NCBI GenBank assembly: GCA_945639745.1
Contig: CALZEK010000054.1
Coordinates: 1 to 8,044 of the forward strand
From: an uncultured Bacillaceae bacterium
Lineage (GTDB): Bacteria; Bacillota; Bacilli; Bacillales; Amphibacillaceae
Length of the DNA stretch: 8,044 bases
Reading direction: 5' to 3'
In this document: positions 1 through 6,057 of the stretch, in pieces
How the letters are laid out: each line of letters opens with the position of its first letter
Numbering within the stretch: position 1 is the first letter of the stretch
Translations under genes and position numbers: made by a program
The notes under the pieces: generated by a model
Databases searched by the model: none
Told to the model about the DNA's origin: nothing
The model's input: only the letters and a program-made list of their open reading frames with translations

Positions 1-370
1 CATATGCACCTAATGCCGAACCTTCTGCCAATCTTTTTAAAAATGTTTGTTTCTGTTCTTCATTACCGTATTTATAAATTGGCCAACTTGCTAAAGATAC
101 GTGAGCTGATAAAGTAACACCTGTTGAAGCACAAACACGTGATAATTCCTCAACAGCAATCACATAACTCAAGTAATCTGAACCAATTCCTCCATATTCT
201 TCTGGCCAAGGAATTCCTGCTAAACCTAAACTGGCCATCTTATCAAAAATCGAGCGATCAAAACGCTCATTTTCATCTCGTTCTGCAGCAGTTGGTTCAA
301 CTTCTTTTTCAGCAAAGTCTCTGACCATTTTCCTTAACATTTCTTGCTCTTCTGTAAGTTGAAAATTCAT
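1..370 (-). CDS. acdA: Acyl-CoA dehydrogenase, AcdA-like (5' part only, runs off left edge)
   Basis: FAD-dependent acyl-CoA dehydrogenase, which makes the trans-2,3 double bond in acyl-CoA and passes electrons to electron-transfer flavoprotein. Only the first 123 residues of an expected roughly 380 are in the window. They begin [20 protein letters not shown] and cover most of the alpha-helical N-terminal domain, including [22 protein letters not shown] and [10 protein letters not shown]; the FAD-binding and catalytic regions lie outside. This stretch resembles B. subtilis AcdA more than MmgC (recalled, not searched). The ATG is preceded at 6 bases by AGGAGGAA (377-384). It follows the mmgC-like stop codon by 29 bases with no terminator or promoter visible, so it should be the fourth gene of the mmgA operon. 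It is a paralogue of its upstream neighbour, not a fragment of it. Substrate chain length cannot be judged from this part. Confidence 0.9.
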   Translation of the reverse strand, partial: MNFQLTEEQEMLRKMVRDFAEKEVEPTAAERDENERFDRSIFDKMASLGLAGIPWPEEYGGIGSDYLSYVIAVEELSRVCASTGVTLSAHVSLASWPIYKYGNEEQKQTFLKRLAEGSALGAY

Positions 371-399
371 TATAAATTCCTCCTATTTTAATGAGATTA

Positions 400-1527
400 T
401 CATTTTAAAAGCTCTTTTGAAATAACTAAATGTTGAATTTCATTCGTACCTTCATATATTTCAGTAACTTTTGCATCACGGAAAAAACGTTCGACAGGAT
501 AATCTTCAGTATAACCATAACCACCTAAAATCTGAACAGCTTCTATTGCAACCTTCATAGCAGTTTTAGAGGCAAACATTTTCGCCATTGAGACTTCTTT
601 ACGACATTCTTTTTTTAATTCAACAAGATTAGCTGCTTGATAAGTCAACAATCGAGCAGCTTCTACTGCTGTTGCCATATCTGCTAATTTAAATGAGATA
701 CCTTGATGGTGCGAAATAGGCTTGTCAAATTGCTTACGTTCCTTTGCATATTTAGCTGCATAATTTAAAGCTCCTTCAGCTATACCTAGAGCTTGGGCAG
801 CGATACCAATTCGACCAACATTTAGATTAGCCATTGCAATTTTGAATCCTTCACCTGTTTTACCAAGTTGTTGTTCGATAGGTATAATGCAGTTTTCAAA
901 AAACAATTCAACTGTACTTGTCCCTCTTAATCCCATTTTATTTTCATTTTTACCAATTTTAAGTCCTGGAGAGTTTCTTTCCACTATAAAAGCACTCACT
1001 TCATCTGCTGCCGTTTTAGCAAATGTAATAAATGTATCTGCTTCATTTCCATTTGTTATAAATACTTTTGAACCATTTAAAACATAATGGTCATCTTTTT
1101 TTGTTGCCGTTGTCTTTAAACTTGCTGCATCAGATCCCGCACTAGGTTCTGTTAAGGCAAACGCCCCGATATATTCACCTGTTGTTAACTTAGGTACATA
1201 CTTCTTTATTTGCTCCTTTGTACCGAAATCAATTATTGGCTTTGTTCCTACTGACGTATGAACAGATAAGATGACACCTAAAGCTGCACTCTCTTTTGAT
1301 AATTCATGAATTGCTAAAACATATGACGTAAAATCCATGCCACCACCAGAATACTCTTTATCAATTGGTATCCCCATTAGACCTAACTGTCCCATTTTAT
1401 TAATTAATTCTGTTGGAAATTTATGTGTTTTTTCCATTTCTTCAACAGCTGGTTTTACTTCCTTTTCAACAAATTTTCTAATTGTTGCTTGTAACATCAG
1501 TTGTTCTTCTGTCAATAATAATTCCAT
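400..1527 (-). CDS. mmgC: Short-chain acyl-CoA dehydrogenase, MmgC-like
   Basis: Complete 375-residue acyl-CoA dehydrogenase, the usual family length; cytoplasmic, FAD-dependent, donating electrons to electron-transfer flavoprotein. Visible parts are a helical N-terminal domain (about 1-120), the first family signature ALTEPSAGSD (124-133) at the FAD site, the beta domain with NGSKVFITNG (151-160), and the helical C-terminal domain (about 230-375) with the second signature GGYGYTEDYPVERFFRDAK (335-353). The catalytic base should be Glu359 in IYEGTNEIQ, the position of Glu376 in medium-chain acyl-CoA dehydrogenase. N-terminal wording such as LGLMGIP and GVILSVHTSVGT is closest to B. subtilis MmgC as I remember it. 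The start is 20 bases after the mmgB-like stop, with a moderate ribosome binding site GAGGGTG (1533-1539). Short-chain preference is inferred from the neighbours, not from pocket residues. Confidence 0.95.
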   Translation of the reverse strand: MELLLTEEQLMLQATIRKFVEKEVKPAVEEMEKTHKFPTELINKMGQLGLMGIPIDKEYSGGGMDFTSYVLAIHELSKESAALGVILSVHTSVGTKPIIDFGTKEQIKKYVPKLTTGEYIGAFALTEPSAGSDAASLKTTATKKDDHYVLNGSKVFITNGNEADTFITFAKTAADEVSAFIVERNSPGLKIGKNENKMGLRGTSTVELFFENCIIPIEQQLGKTGEGFKIAMANLNVGRIGIAAQALGIAEGALNYAAKYAKERKQFDKPISHHQGISFKLADMATAVEAARLLTYQAANLVELKKECRKEVSMAKMFASKTAMKVAIEAVQILGGYGYTEDYPVERFFRDAKVTEIYEGTNEIQHLVISKELLK

Positions 1528-1547
1528 CTGTTCACCCTCAAGCTATT

Positions 1548-2396
1548 TTATTTATATTCATAAAATCCTTTGCCTGTCTTTTTACCATACCAACCTGCTT
1601 GAACATATTGCTTAAGCAATGGACATGGACGATACTTACTATCTCCTAAACCGTCATGGAGAACTTCCATAATAGATAAACATGTATCTAAACCAATAAA
1701 ATCTGCTAACTCAAGAGGTCCCATTGGATGATTCATCCCTAATTTCATCACTGTATCAACATCTTCTATCGATGAAACACCTTCATAGACAGCATAAACT
1801 GCTTCATTAATCAATGGCATTAACACTCGATTAGCTACAAAGCCGGGAAAATCATTTGCTTCTACTGATACTTTCGCTAATTTTTCAGTCAATGTTTCAA
1901 TTACTTGGTAAGTTTCATCACTCGTTTGTAGACCACGAATAATTTCTACTAACTTCATTACAGGTACAGGATTCATGAAATGCATTCCAATAACTTGTTC
2001 AGGGCGCTTTGTGGCTGCTGCAAGCTCTGTAATTGAGATTGAAGATGTATTTGATGCAAAAATAGCATGATCTTTTGCAATAGCGTCTAATTGTTTAAAT
2101 AGTTCTGTCTTAATTTCTAAATTTTCTACAATAGCTTCAATAATAAAATCACTTTCACGGGCTGAATCAAGTTTTGTTGATAATTTTAATCGTTCCAATG
2201 TTGCTTGTTTATCCGCTTCTGTCATTCTACCTTTTTCAACTGAACGCACCAAATGTTTTTCAATATTTGTTTTAGCCTTTTCTAAAGCCTTTTCATTTAC
2301 ATCATTTAAAATAACTTCATATTTTGCTTGAGCAAATACTTGAGCAATTCCTGAACCCATTTGACCTGCTCCAATAACCATAATTTGTTTGATCAT
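1548..2396 (-). CDS. mmgB: 3-hydroxyacyl-CoA (3-hydroxybutyryl-CoA) dehydrogenase
   Basis: Single-function, NAD(P)-dependent L-3-hydroxyacyl-CoA dehydrogenase of 282 residues, the usual size for the Hbd/MmgB type; it interconverts 3-hydroxyacyl-CoA and 3-ketoacyl-CoA in the cytoplasm. The Rossmann nucleotide-binding motif is GAGQMGSG (9-16), with Asp32 in VILNDVN at the end of the second strand, where NAD-preferring members carry an acid. Expected catalytic residues are all present with the spacing of the human enzyme: Ser118, His139 in [15 protein letters not shown], Glu151 and Asn189 in DFPGFVANR. The C-terminal dimerisation domain includes [19 protein letters not shown]. There is no fused enoyl-CoA hydratase domain. 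The start is 15 bases after the mmgA stop, and its ribosome binding site AAAGGAG (2407-2413) overlaps that stop codon, which suggests coupled translation. Confidence 0.96.
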   Translation of the reverse strand: MIKQIMVIGAGQMGSGIAQVFAQAKYEVILNDVNEKALEKAKTNIEKHLVRSVEKGRMTEADKQATLERLKLSTKLDSARESDFIIEAIVENLEIKTELFKQLDAIAKDHAIFASNTSSISITELAAATKRPEQVIGMHFMNPVPVMKLVEIIRGLQTSDETYQVIETLTEKLAKVSVEANDFPGFVANRVLMPLINEAVYAVYEGVSSIEDVDTVMKLGMNHPMGPLELADFIGLDTCLSIMEVLHDGLGDSKYRPCPLLKQYVQAGWYGKKTGKGFYEYK

Positions 2397-2411
2397 TTAT
2401 TATGCACTCCT

Positions 2412-3599
2412 TTATGATTTAGGCACTTCGATTAAAACAGCATCTCCTTGACCACTTCCACTACATATTGCCGCTACCCCTAATCCACCGCCGCGACGCT
2501 CTAATTCATGGATTAAGGTTAAAATAATTCGGGCTCCACTTGCTCCGATTGGGTGCCCTAATGCTACTGCTCCACCATTAACATTTACTTTATCAGGATC
2601 AATACCAGCTATTTCCATGCTCACTAAAGAGACAACTGCGAAAGCTTCGTTTATTTCAAATAGATCGATTTCGCTAACATCTTTACCGGCTTTATCTAAT
2701 AACTTATTGATAACAATACCTGGTGTTTGTGGGAAATCTTTAGCTTCTACAGCAACCTCCGCATGGCTAACTATTGTTGCTAAAGGTTTTTTACCTAATT
2801 CTACTGCACGCTCATTTGACATCACAACAAATGCGCAAGCCCCATCATTTACTCCTGGAGCATTCCCAGCAGTAATCGTGCCGTCTTTTCCAAATGCTGG
2901 TTTTAATTTTTCTAACACTTCCACTGTCGTTCCTTCGCGTGGTGCTTCATCTGTATCGACAATAATCGGTTCACCGCGTCGTTGTGGAACCTCAACTGGA
3001 ACAATTTCATTTGCAAATTTACCTGATTCAATCGCATCAAGTGCTAATTTATGGCTTCTTACAGCCCACTCATCTTGTTGCCTTCTAGTTATTTCGCAAT
3101 CTTTCGCTGTTGAGTTCCCATAATTACCCATATGGACATTTGCAAATGAACATGTTAAGCCATCATGTATCATTAAATCAACAACTGCTTGATCTCCCAT
3201 GCGATAACCTTGACGTGCTTTAGGTAAAATGTACGGTGCGTTACTCATACTTTCCATTCCACCAGCAACAATAATATCCTCATCTCCTGAACGTATTAAT
3301 TGATCAGCTAAAGTTAGGCTCCTCATTCCTGACGCGCATACTTTGTTAATTGTTTCTGACTTTACGTGCCAAGGAATTCCTGCATTTCTTGCTGCTTGTC
3401 TTGAAGGTATTTGACCTTGACCACCTTGTAAAACATTCCCAAAAATAACCTCGTCAATGAGCTTTGCATCAATACCTGATTGATTAATCGCTTCTTTGAT
3501 GGCAATACCACCTAATTCTGTAGCTTTCAGATTACTTAAACTACCACCCATTTTACCAAAAGGTGTTCGAGCTCCTGAAACAATAACTGTTTTCCTCAT
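2412..3599 (-). CDS. mmgA: Acetyl-CoA C-acetyltransferase (thiolase)
   Basis: Thiolase of 395 residues, full family length, which cleaves 3-ketoacyl-CoA to acetyl-CoA plus a shortened acyl-CoA, or runs in reverse to make acetoacetyl-CoA. The three catalytic elements are intact: nucleophile Cys88 in [10 protein letters not shown], His349 in [16 protein letters not shown] (342-357), and Cys379 in CSGSGQG; the NEAF motif is at 317-320. His156-Met157 occupy the positions of His156 and Met157 of Zoogloea biosynthetic thiolase, a hint that acetoacetyl-CoA-sized substrates are preferred. It is the first gene of the mmgA-mmgB-mmgC-acdA operon. AAGGAG (3611-3616) precedes the ATG by a rather long 11 bases; an ATG closer to it (3610-3608) meets a stop after four codons, so 3599 is the right start. 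A palindromic operator-like site lies about 50 bases upstream. The direction in the cell is inferred to be degradative from the context. Confidence 0.96.
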   Translation of the reverse strand: MRKTVIVSGARTPFGKMGGSLSNLKATELGGIAIKEAINQSGIDAKLIDEVIFGNVLQGGQGQIPSRQAARNAGIPWHVKSETINKVCASGMRSLTLADQLIRSGDEDIIVAGGMESMSNAPYILPKARQGYRMGDQAVVDLMIHDGLTCSFANVHMGNYGNSTAKDCEITRRQQDEWAVRSHKLALDAIESGKFANEIVPVEVPQRRGEPIIVDTDEAPREGTTVEVLEKLKPAFGKDGTITAGNAPGVNDGACAFVVMSNERAVELGKKPLATIVSHAEVAVEAKDFPQTPGIVINKLLDKAGKDVSEIDLFEINEAFAVVSLVSMEIAGIDPDKVNVNGGAVALGHPIGASGARIILTLIHELERRGGGLGVAAICSGSGQGDAVLIEVPKS

Positions 3600-3610
3600 T
3601 TAATTTTCAT

Positions 3611-3616
3611 CTCCTT
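3611..3616 (-). promoter_or_regulatory. Ribosome binding site of the mmgA-like thiolase
   Basis: AAGGAG read on the minus strand, 11 bases before the ATG at 3599. It decides between two ATGs: the nearer one (3610-3608) opens a four-codon reading frame only. The long spacing may make initiation weaker than at the downstream genes, but this is inference. Confidence 0.7.
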
Positions 3617-3636
3617 CACATAATTATCTTGCTTTA

Positions 3637-3662
3637 ATTATCGAAACTGAGCGAGCGCTCAA
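3637..3662 (-). promoter_or_regulatory. Tentative promoter of the mmgA operon
   Basis: On the minus strand a -35-like TTGAGC (3657-3662) is followed after 15 bases by GATAAT (3637-3642), which would place the transcription start near 3630 and give a leader of about 30 bases. Spacing is short and the -35 box is imperfect; TAATTA just downstream gives 16 bases as an alternative -10. The -35 lies within the palindrome at 3648-3661, so a bound repressor would block RNA polymerase. Confidence 0.45.
3648..3661. promoter_or_regulatory. FadR/TetR-like operator upstream of mmgA
   Basis: The 14-base site TGAGCGAGCGCTCA is an inverted repeat with 6-base arms TGAGCG/CGCTCA around a 2-base centre. It matches 12 of 14 bases of the palindrome in the fadF promoter (5943-5956), and I found no other copy between genes. 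TetR-family repressors of fatty-acid degradation bind sites of this type; B. subtilis FadR recognises TGAATGA-TA-TCATTCA-like sequences, related in form but not identical. The binding protein is not encoded in the window. Confidence 0.7.
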
Positions 3663-3672
3663 TTAATATCTT

Positions 3673-3712
3673 AAGGAAAGATAAAAGAAGAGACTAAAGC
3701 TCCTCTTTTATC
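3673..3712 (-). terminator. Rho-independent terminator after fadF
   Basis: The 33-base hairpin has arms 3680-3692 and 3700-3712 and a 7-base loop. Read on the minus strand, the one mismatch (3689/3703) becomes a G-U wobble, giving an uninterrupted 13-base-pair stem followed by a T-rich run TTTCCTT (3673-3679). On the plus strand the same position is an A-C mismatch, so the structure suits minus-strand RNA best. It lies 17 bases after the fadF stop and before the mmgA promoter. The stem is AT-rich and the T run is interrupted, so some read-through into mmgA is possible. Confidence 0.7.
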
Positions 3713-3729
3713 TATGATTTACTTATATA

Positions 3730-5847
3730 TTAAGCTATTTCTTCTTCTGCTGACTCTTCATCAAAAACTGATAAGGCTAAGATTTCTGCAACGTCCATTG
3801 TACTAATGTCTTGATCTACTTCTTTTGCCTTTGTCCCATCACTTAACATCGTTAAACAGAATGGACAAGCACTTGAAATCATTGTTGGTTCAACTTCTAA
3901 AGCCTGTTCAGTTCTTGCAACGTTAATACGATTACCCGTTGTCTCCTCAGTCCACATCAAACCACCACCTGCACCACAACACATCCCGTTTTCTTTAGTT
4001 CTTACCATTTCAACAAGTTCAAGTCCTGGTATGGCCTCTAGTATTTCACGTGGTGGGTCATAAACATCGTTATAGCGACCTAAATAACATGAGTCATGAT
4101 ATGTTAAGCGTTGACTAATTGATTTAACCGGATTTAATTTTCCAGAAGCTACTAAATCATGTAACATTTCTGTGTGGTGTAAGACCTCTTCTGCTTCATA
4201 TCCTAAATCTGGATATTCATTTTTAAAGATGTTATAAGCATGTGGATCAATTGTCACTATTTTCGTGACATTATTTTTTTCAAATGTTTTAATATTTTTT
4301 TCAGCAATTTCCTGGAATAAGAACTCGTTACCTATACGACGTGCTGTATCTCCCGAGTTTGCTTCTGTATTTCCTAAAATAGCAAAACTTACACCTGCTT
4401 CGTTCATTAGTTTAGCAAATGCTAAACTAATCTTCTGACTTCTACTATCATATGATCCCATTGAACTAACCCAGAATAGATATTCAAATTCTTCATCCGC
4501 TTTTTTAAGTTCTTTAACTGTTGGGATATGGATTGTCTCATCTTGATCACGCCATTTTACGCGGTCTTTTTTAGATAGTCCCCAAGGGTTACCTTGACGT
4601 TCTATATTTGTTACTGCGCGTTGCGCTTCAGGATCCATCTTACCTTCAGCCATAACTAAGTAACGACGCATATCAATAATTTGACCTACATGTTCGTTCA
4701 TCACTGGACATGCATCTTCACAGTTACGACAAGTCGTACAACCAGCTAGTTCTTCTTCTGTAATAACATCACCAATCATACTAATAGAATCCATTGCTGA
4801 CATTGCTTCTGAGCGCTCCATATTAGCATATTTGTTTGGTCCTTTATCATTAAATGCCATAGCAGGTACCCAAGCAGATTTTCCTGTTACTGCTGCACCT
4901 TTATCATTTAGATGATCTCTTAATTTAACCATGATATCCATTGGCGACAACATTTTTCCGGTTGTTGCTGCAGGACATACATCTGTACAACGTCCACATT
5001 CAACACATGAATAAAAATCAAGCATTTGTAGTTGATCAAAGTCTTCTACTTTACCTGCACCAAAGACCATATCCTCTTCTGGTGTGTCTTCATCAAAATC
5101 AAAGTTAAGTGTTTTTAATTTTCCTGGTACACGCTTACTTACAAATACATTAACTGGTGCTGCGATTAAGTGTGCGTGTTTTGATTGTGGAATATAAACT
5201 AAGAACGCTAAAATTGTTACAGTATGTATCCACCAAAAAACAAAGAATAAGACCATTGCCGCTGTTTCAGGCAGGAAACTAAATGCCATAGCAATTAAAC
5301 TAGCAATTGGTTCAGTCCAAGCAGTTTCGGCCCCTTGCCAAATTATCATCATTCCATTACCAAATAGAACTGAGAGCATAAGCGTTCCAATAAATATCAG
5401 AACTAACCCTGCATACCAACCTCTTTTTAAACGAACAAGCTTCTCGATATAACGGCGATAAAATGCCCATACAACAGCAACTAATATCGTTAGGGTTACT
5501 AACTCTTGAAAGAAAGTAAATCCTGGGTAGATTGGACCAAGCGGTAAATGCTTATCTGGTGCAATCCCCTTAATAAACATGTCAATTGCTCCAAATTGAA
5601 CTAAAATAAAACCATAAAACATCATGACATGAATAGCACCTGATTTTTTATCTTTTAATAATTTTGATTGTCCAAATACAATCACAAGTACATCACGCAA
5701 ACGTTCTTTTAAATCCAAGTCAAATTCTGTCTTTTTCCCTAATTTCATATAAGAAATTCTTGTTGTAACAGCTTTAAGAAATAAAAATAATCCGTAAAGA
5801 ACAACCAATATGAAAGCGATTAAATTAATTGTCAAAAATGTATCCAT
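3730..5847 (-). CDS. fadF: Membrane iron-sulfur oxidoreductase FadF, likely ETF:menaquinone oxidoreductase
   Basis: Protein of 705 residues. The N-terminal third is a NarI-like membrane domain with about six hydrophobic segments (6-24, 73-92, 110-130, 144-168, 179-192, 194-219); His73 and His208 are candidate haem b ligands. Next come two 4Fe-4S motifs, Cys281/284/287/291 and Cys370/373/376/380. The C-terminal half holds two CCG (HdrB-type) domains. The second fits CX35CCX36CXXC exactly (Cys587, 623, 624, 661, 664), whereas the first keeps the spacing but has no cysteines (Ser462, Ala496-Asn497, Asp534, Ala537). Relatives include B. subtilis FadF and mycobacterial Rv0338c (EtfD), which links acyl-CoA dehydrogenases through ETF to the respiratory chain; the same role is inferred here from its place beside two acyl-CoA dehydrogenases. 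The ATG has a strong GGAGGAGG site (5854-5861) 6 bases upstream. It has its own promoter and terminator. Confidence 0.92.
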   Translation of the reverse strand: MDTFLTINLIAFILVVLYGLFLFLKAVTTRISYMKLGKKTEFDLDLKERLRDVLVIVFGQSKLLKDKKSGAIHVMMFYGFILVQFGAIDMFIKGIAPDKHLPLGPIYPGFTFFQELVTLTILVAVVWAFYRRYIEKLVRLKRGWYAGLVLIFIGTLMLSVLFGNGMMIIWQGAETAWTEPIASLIAMAFSFLPETAAMVLFFVFWWIHTVTILAFLVYIPQSKHAHLIAAPVNVFVSKRVPGKLKTLNFDFDEDTPEEDMVFGAGKVEDFDQLQMLDFYSCVECGRCTDVCPAATTGKMLSPMDIMVKLRDHLNDKGAAVTGKSAWVPAMAFNDKGPNKYANMERSEAMSAMDSISMIGDVITEEELAGCTTCRNCEDACPVMNEHVGQIIDMRRYLVMAEGKMDPEAQRAVTNIERQGNPWGLSKKDRVKWRDQDETIHIPTVKELKKADEEFEYLFWVSSMGSYDSRSQKISLAFAKLMNEAGVSFAILGNTEANSGDTARRIGNEFLFQEIAEKNIKTFEKNNVTKIVTIDPHAYNIFKNEYPDLGYEAEEVLHHTEMLHDLVASGKLNPVKSISQRLTYHDSCYLGRYNDVYDPPREILEAIPGLELVEMVRTKENGMCCGAGGGLMWTEETTGNRINVARTEQALEVEPTMISSACPFCLTMLSDGTKAKEVDQDISTMDVAEILALSVFDEESAEEEIA

Positions 5848-5879
5848 TTTCGTCCTCCTCCGTTAATTCTTTTTCTTTA

Positions 5880-5895
5880 TTGTAAACGTTTCCAG
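5880..5895 (-). promoter_or_regulatory. CcpA-binding site (cre) 1 in the fadF leader
   Basis: Read on the minus strand, CTGGAAACGTTTACAA matches the Bacillus cre consensus WTGNNARCGNWWWCAW at every position except the first. It falls about 30 to 45 bases downstream of the predicted fadF start of transcription, where bound CcpA blocks elongation (roadblock repression) in known Bacillus genes. Glucose repression of fadF is therefore expected. Confidence 0.75.
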
Positions 5896-5905
5896 TTGGT
5901 TTTAA

Positions 5906-5921
5906 AAAATTTCGTTTACAT
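5906..5921 (-). promoter_or_regulatory. Second, weaker cre-like site in the fadF leader
   Basis: Read on the minus strand, ATGTAAACGAAATTTT matches the cre consensus except for the CA near its right end. Its centre is 26 bases from that of the stronger site, and it would cover about +5 to +20 of the transcript. It may be a low-affinity or auxiliary CcpA site, or an AT-rich chance match. Confidence 0.4.
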
Positions 5922-5931
5922 ATTAAATTCT

Positions 5932-5961
5932 ATAATACATTATGAGCGAACGTTCAGTCAA
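5932..5961 (-). promoter_or_regulatory. Sigma-A-type promoter of fadF
   Basis: On the minus strand TTGACT (5956-5961, five of six consensus bases) is separated by 18 bases from TATTAT (5932-5937, five of six). Transcription would begin near 5925, giving a leader of about 78 bases to the fadF ATG. AT-rich sequence lies upstream (about 5975-6010). The spacer is almost filled by the palindrome at 5943-5956, so the promoter appears built for repression. The rest of the 207-base gap between argS and fadF holds only the sites listed here. Confidence 0.7.
5943..5956. promoter_or_regulatory. FadR/TetR-like operator inside the fadF promoter
   Basis: TGAGCGAACGTTCA is a near-perfect inverted repeat (arms TGAGCG/CGTTCA with one G-T asymmetry) located between the -35 and -10 boxes and touching the last base of the -35. 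It differs from the site upstream of mmgA at only two of 14 positions, giving a joint pattern TGAGCGRCGYTCA with R and Y as purine and pyrimidine. A bound dimer would exclude RNA polymerase, with release expected by long-chain acyl-CoA if the regulator is FadR-like. Confidence 0.75.
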
Positions 5962-6010
5962 CCACGATATTGACTTTACATTTATTATAAATATATCATA
6001 CATGAAACAG

Positions 6011-6057
6011 TAATTAAAAACAACAGAGTCTCTAAGAGACTCTGTTGTTTTTAATTA
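6011..6057 (-). terminator. Terminator of the ywiB-argS unit, overlapping the argS stop codon
   Basis: A 47-base perfect inverted repeat centred on 6034. The core AACAGAGTCTC pairs with GAGACTCTGTT and is flanked by complementary A5 and T5 runs and TAATTA/TAATTA ends. The minus-strand RNA would fold into a long hairpin with a very tight loop, followed by UUUUUAAUUA. The argS stop codon (6055-6057) is the first triplet of the structure. Because of its symmetry it could also stop plus-strand transcription. Confidence 0.9.

Noticed and set aside
252..268. GAGCG and CGCTC inverted repeat resembling a third operator
   Set aside because: The arms are separated by 7 bases rather than 2, and they are codons for a conserved Glu-Arg-Phe-Asp-Arg-Ser stretch of the acyl-CoA dehydrogenase.
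2617..3123. A 168-codon open frame on the plus strand
   Set aside because: It lies wholly antisense to the thiolase, whose catalytic motifs are intact; its composition (Ser/Thr/Pro-rich) is a mirror of the real codons and there is no convincing ribosome binding site.
4810..4820. TGAGCGCTCCA, similar to the operator core, inside fadF
   Set aside because: Only the inner 8-base palindrome is shared; the 6-2-6 arrangement is absent and the site is in coding sequence far from any promoter.
5970..5997. Possible plus-strand promoter (TTGACT, 16 bases, TATATC)
   Set aside because: The -10 box is poor, and it points directly into the long inverted repeat and the antisense strand of argS, with no gene to serve.
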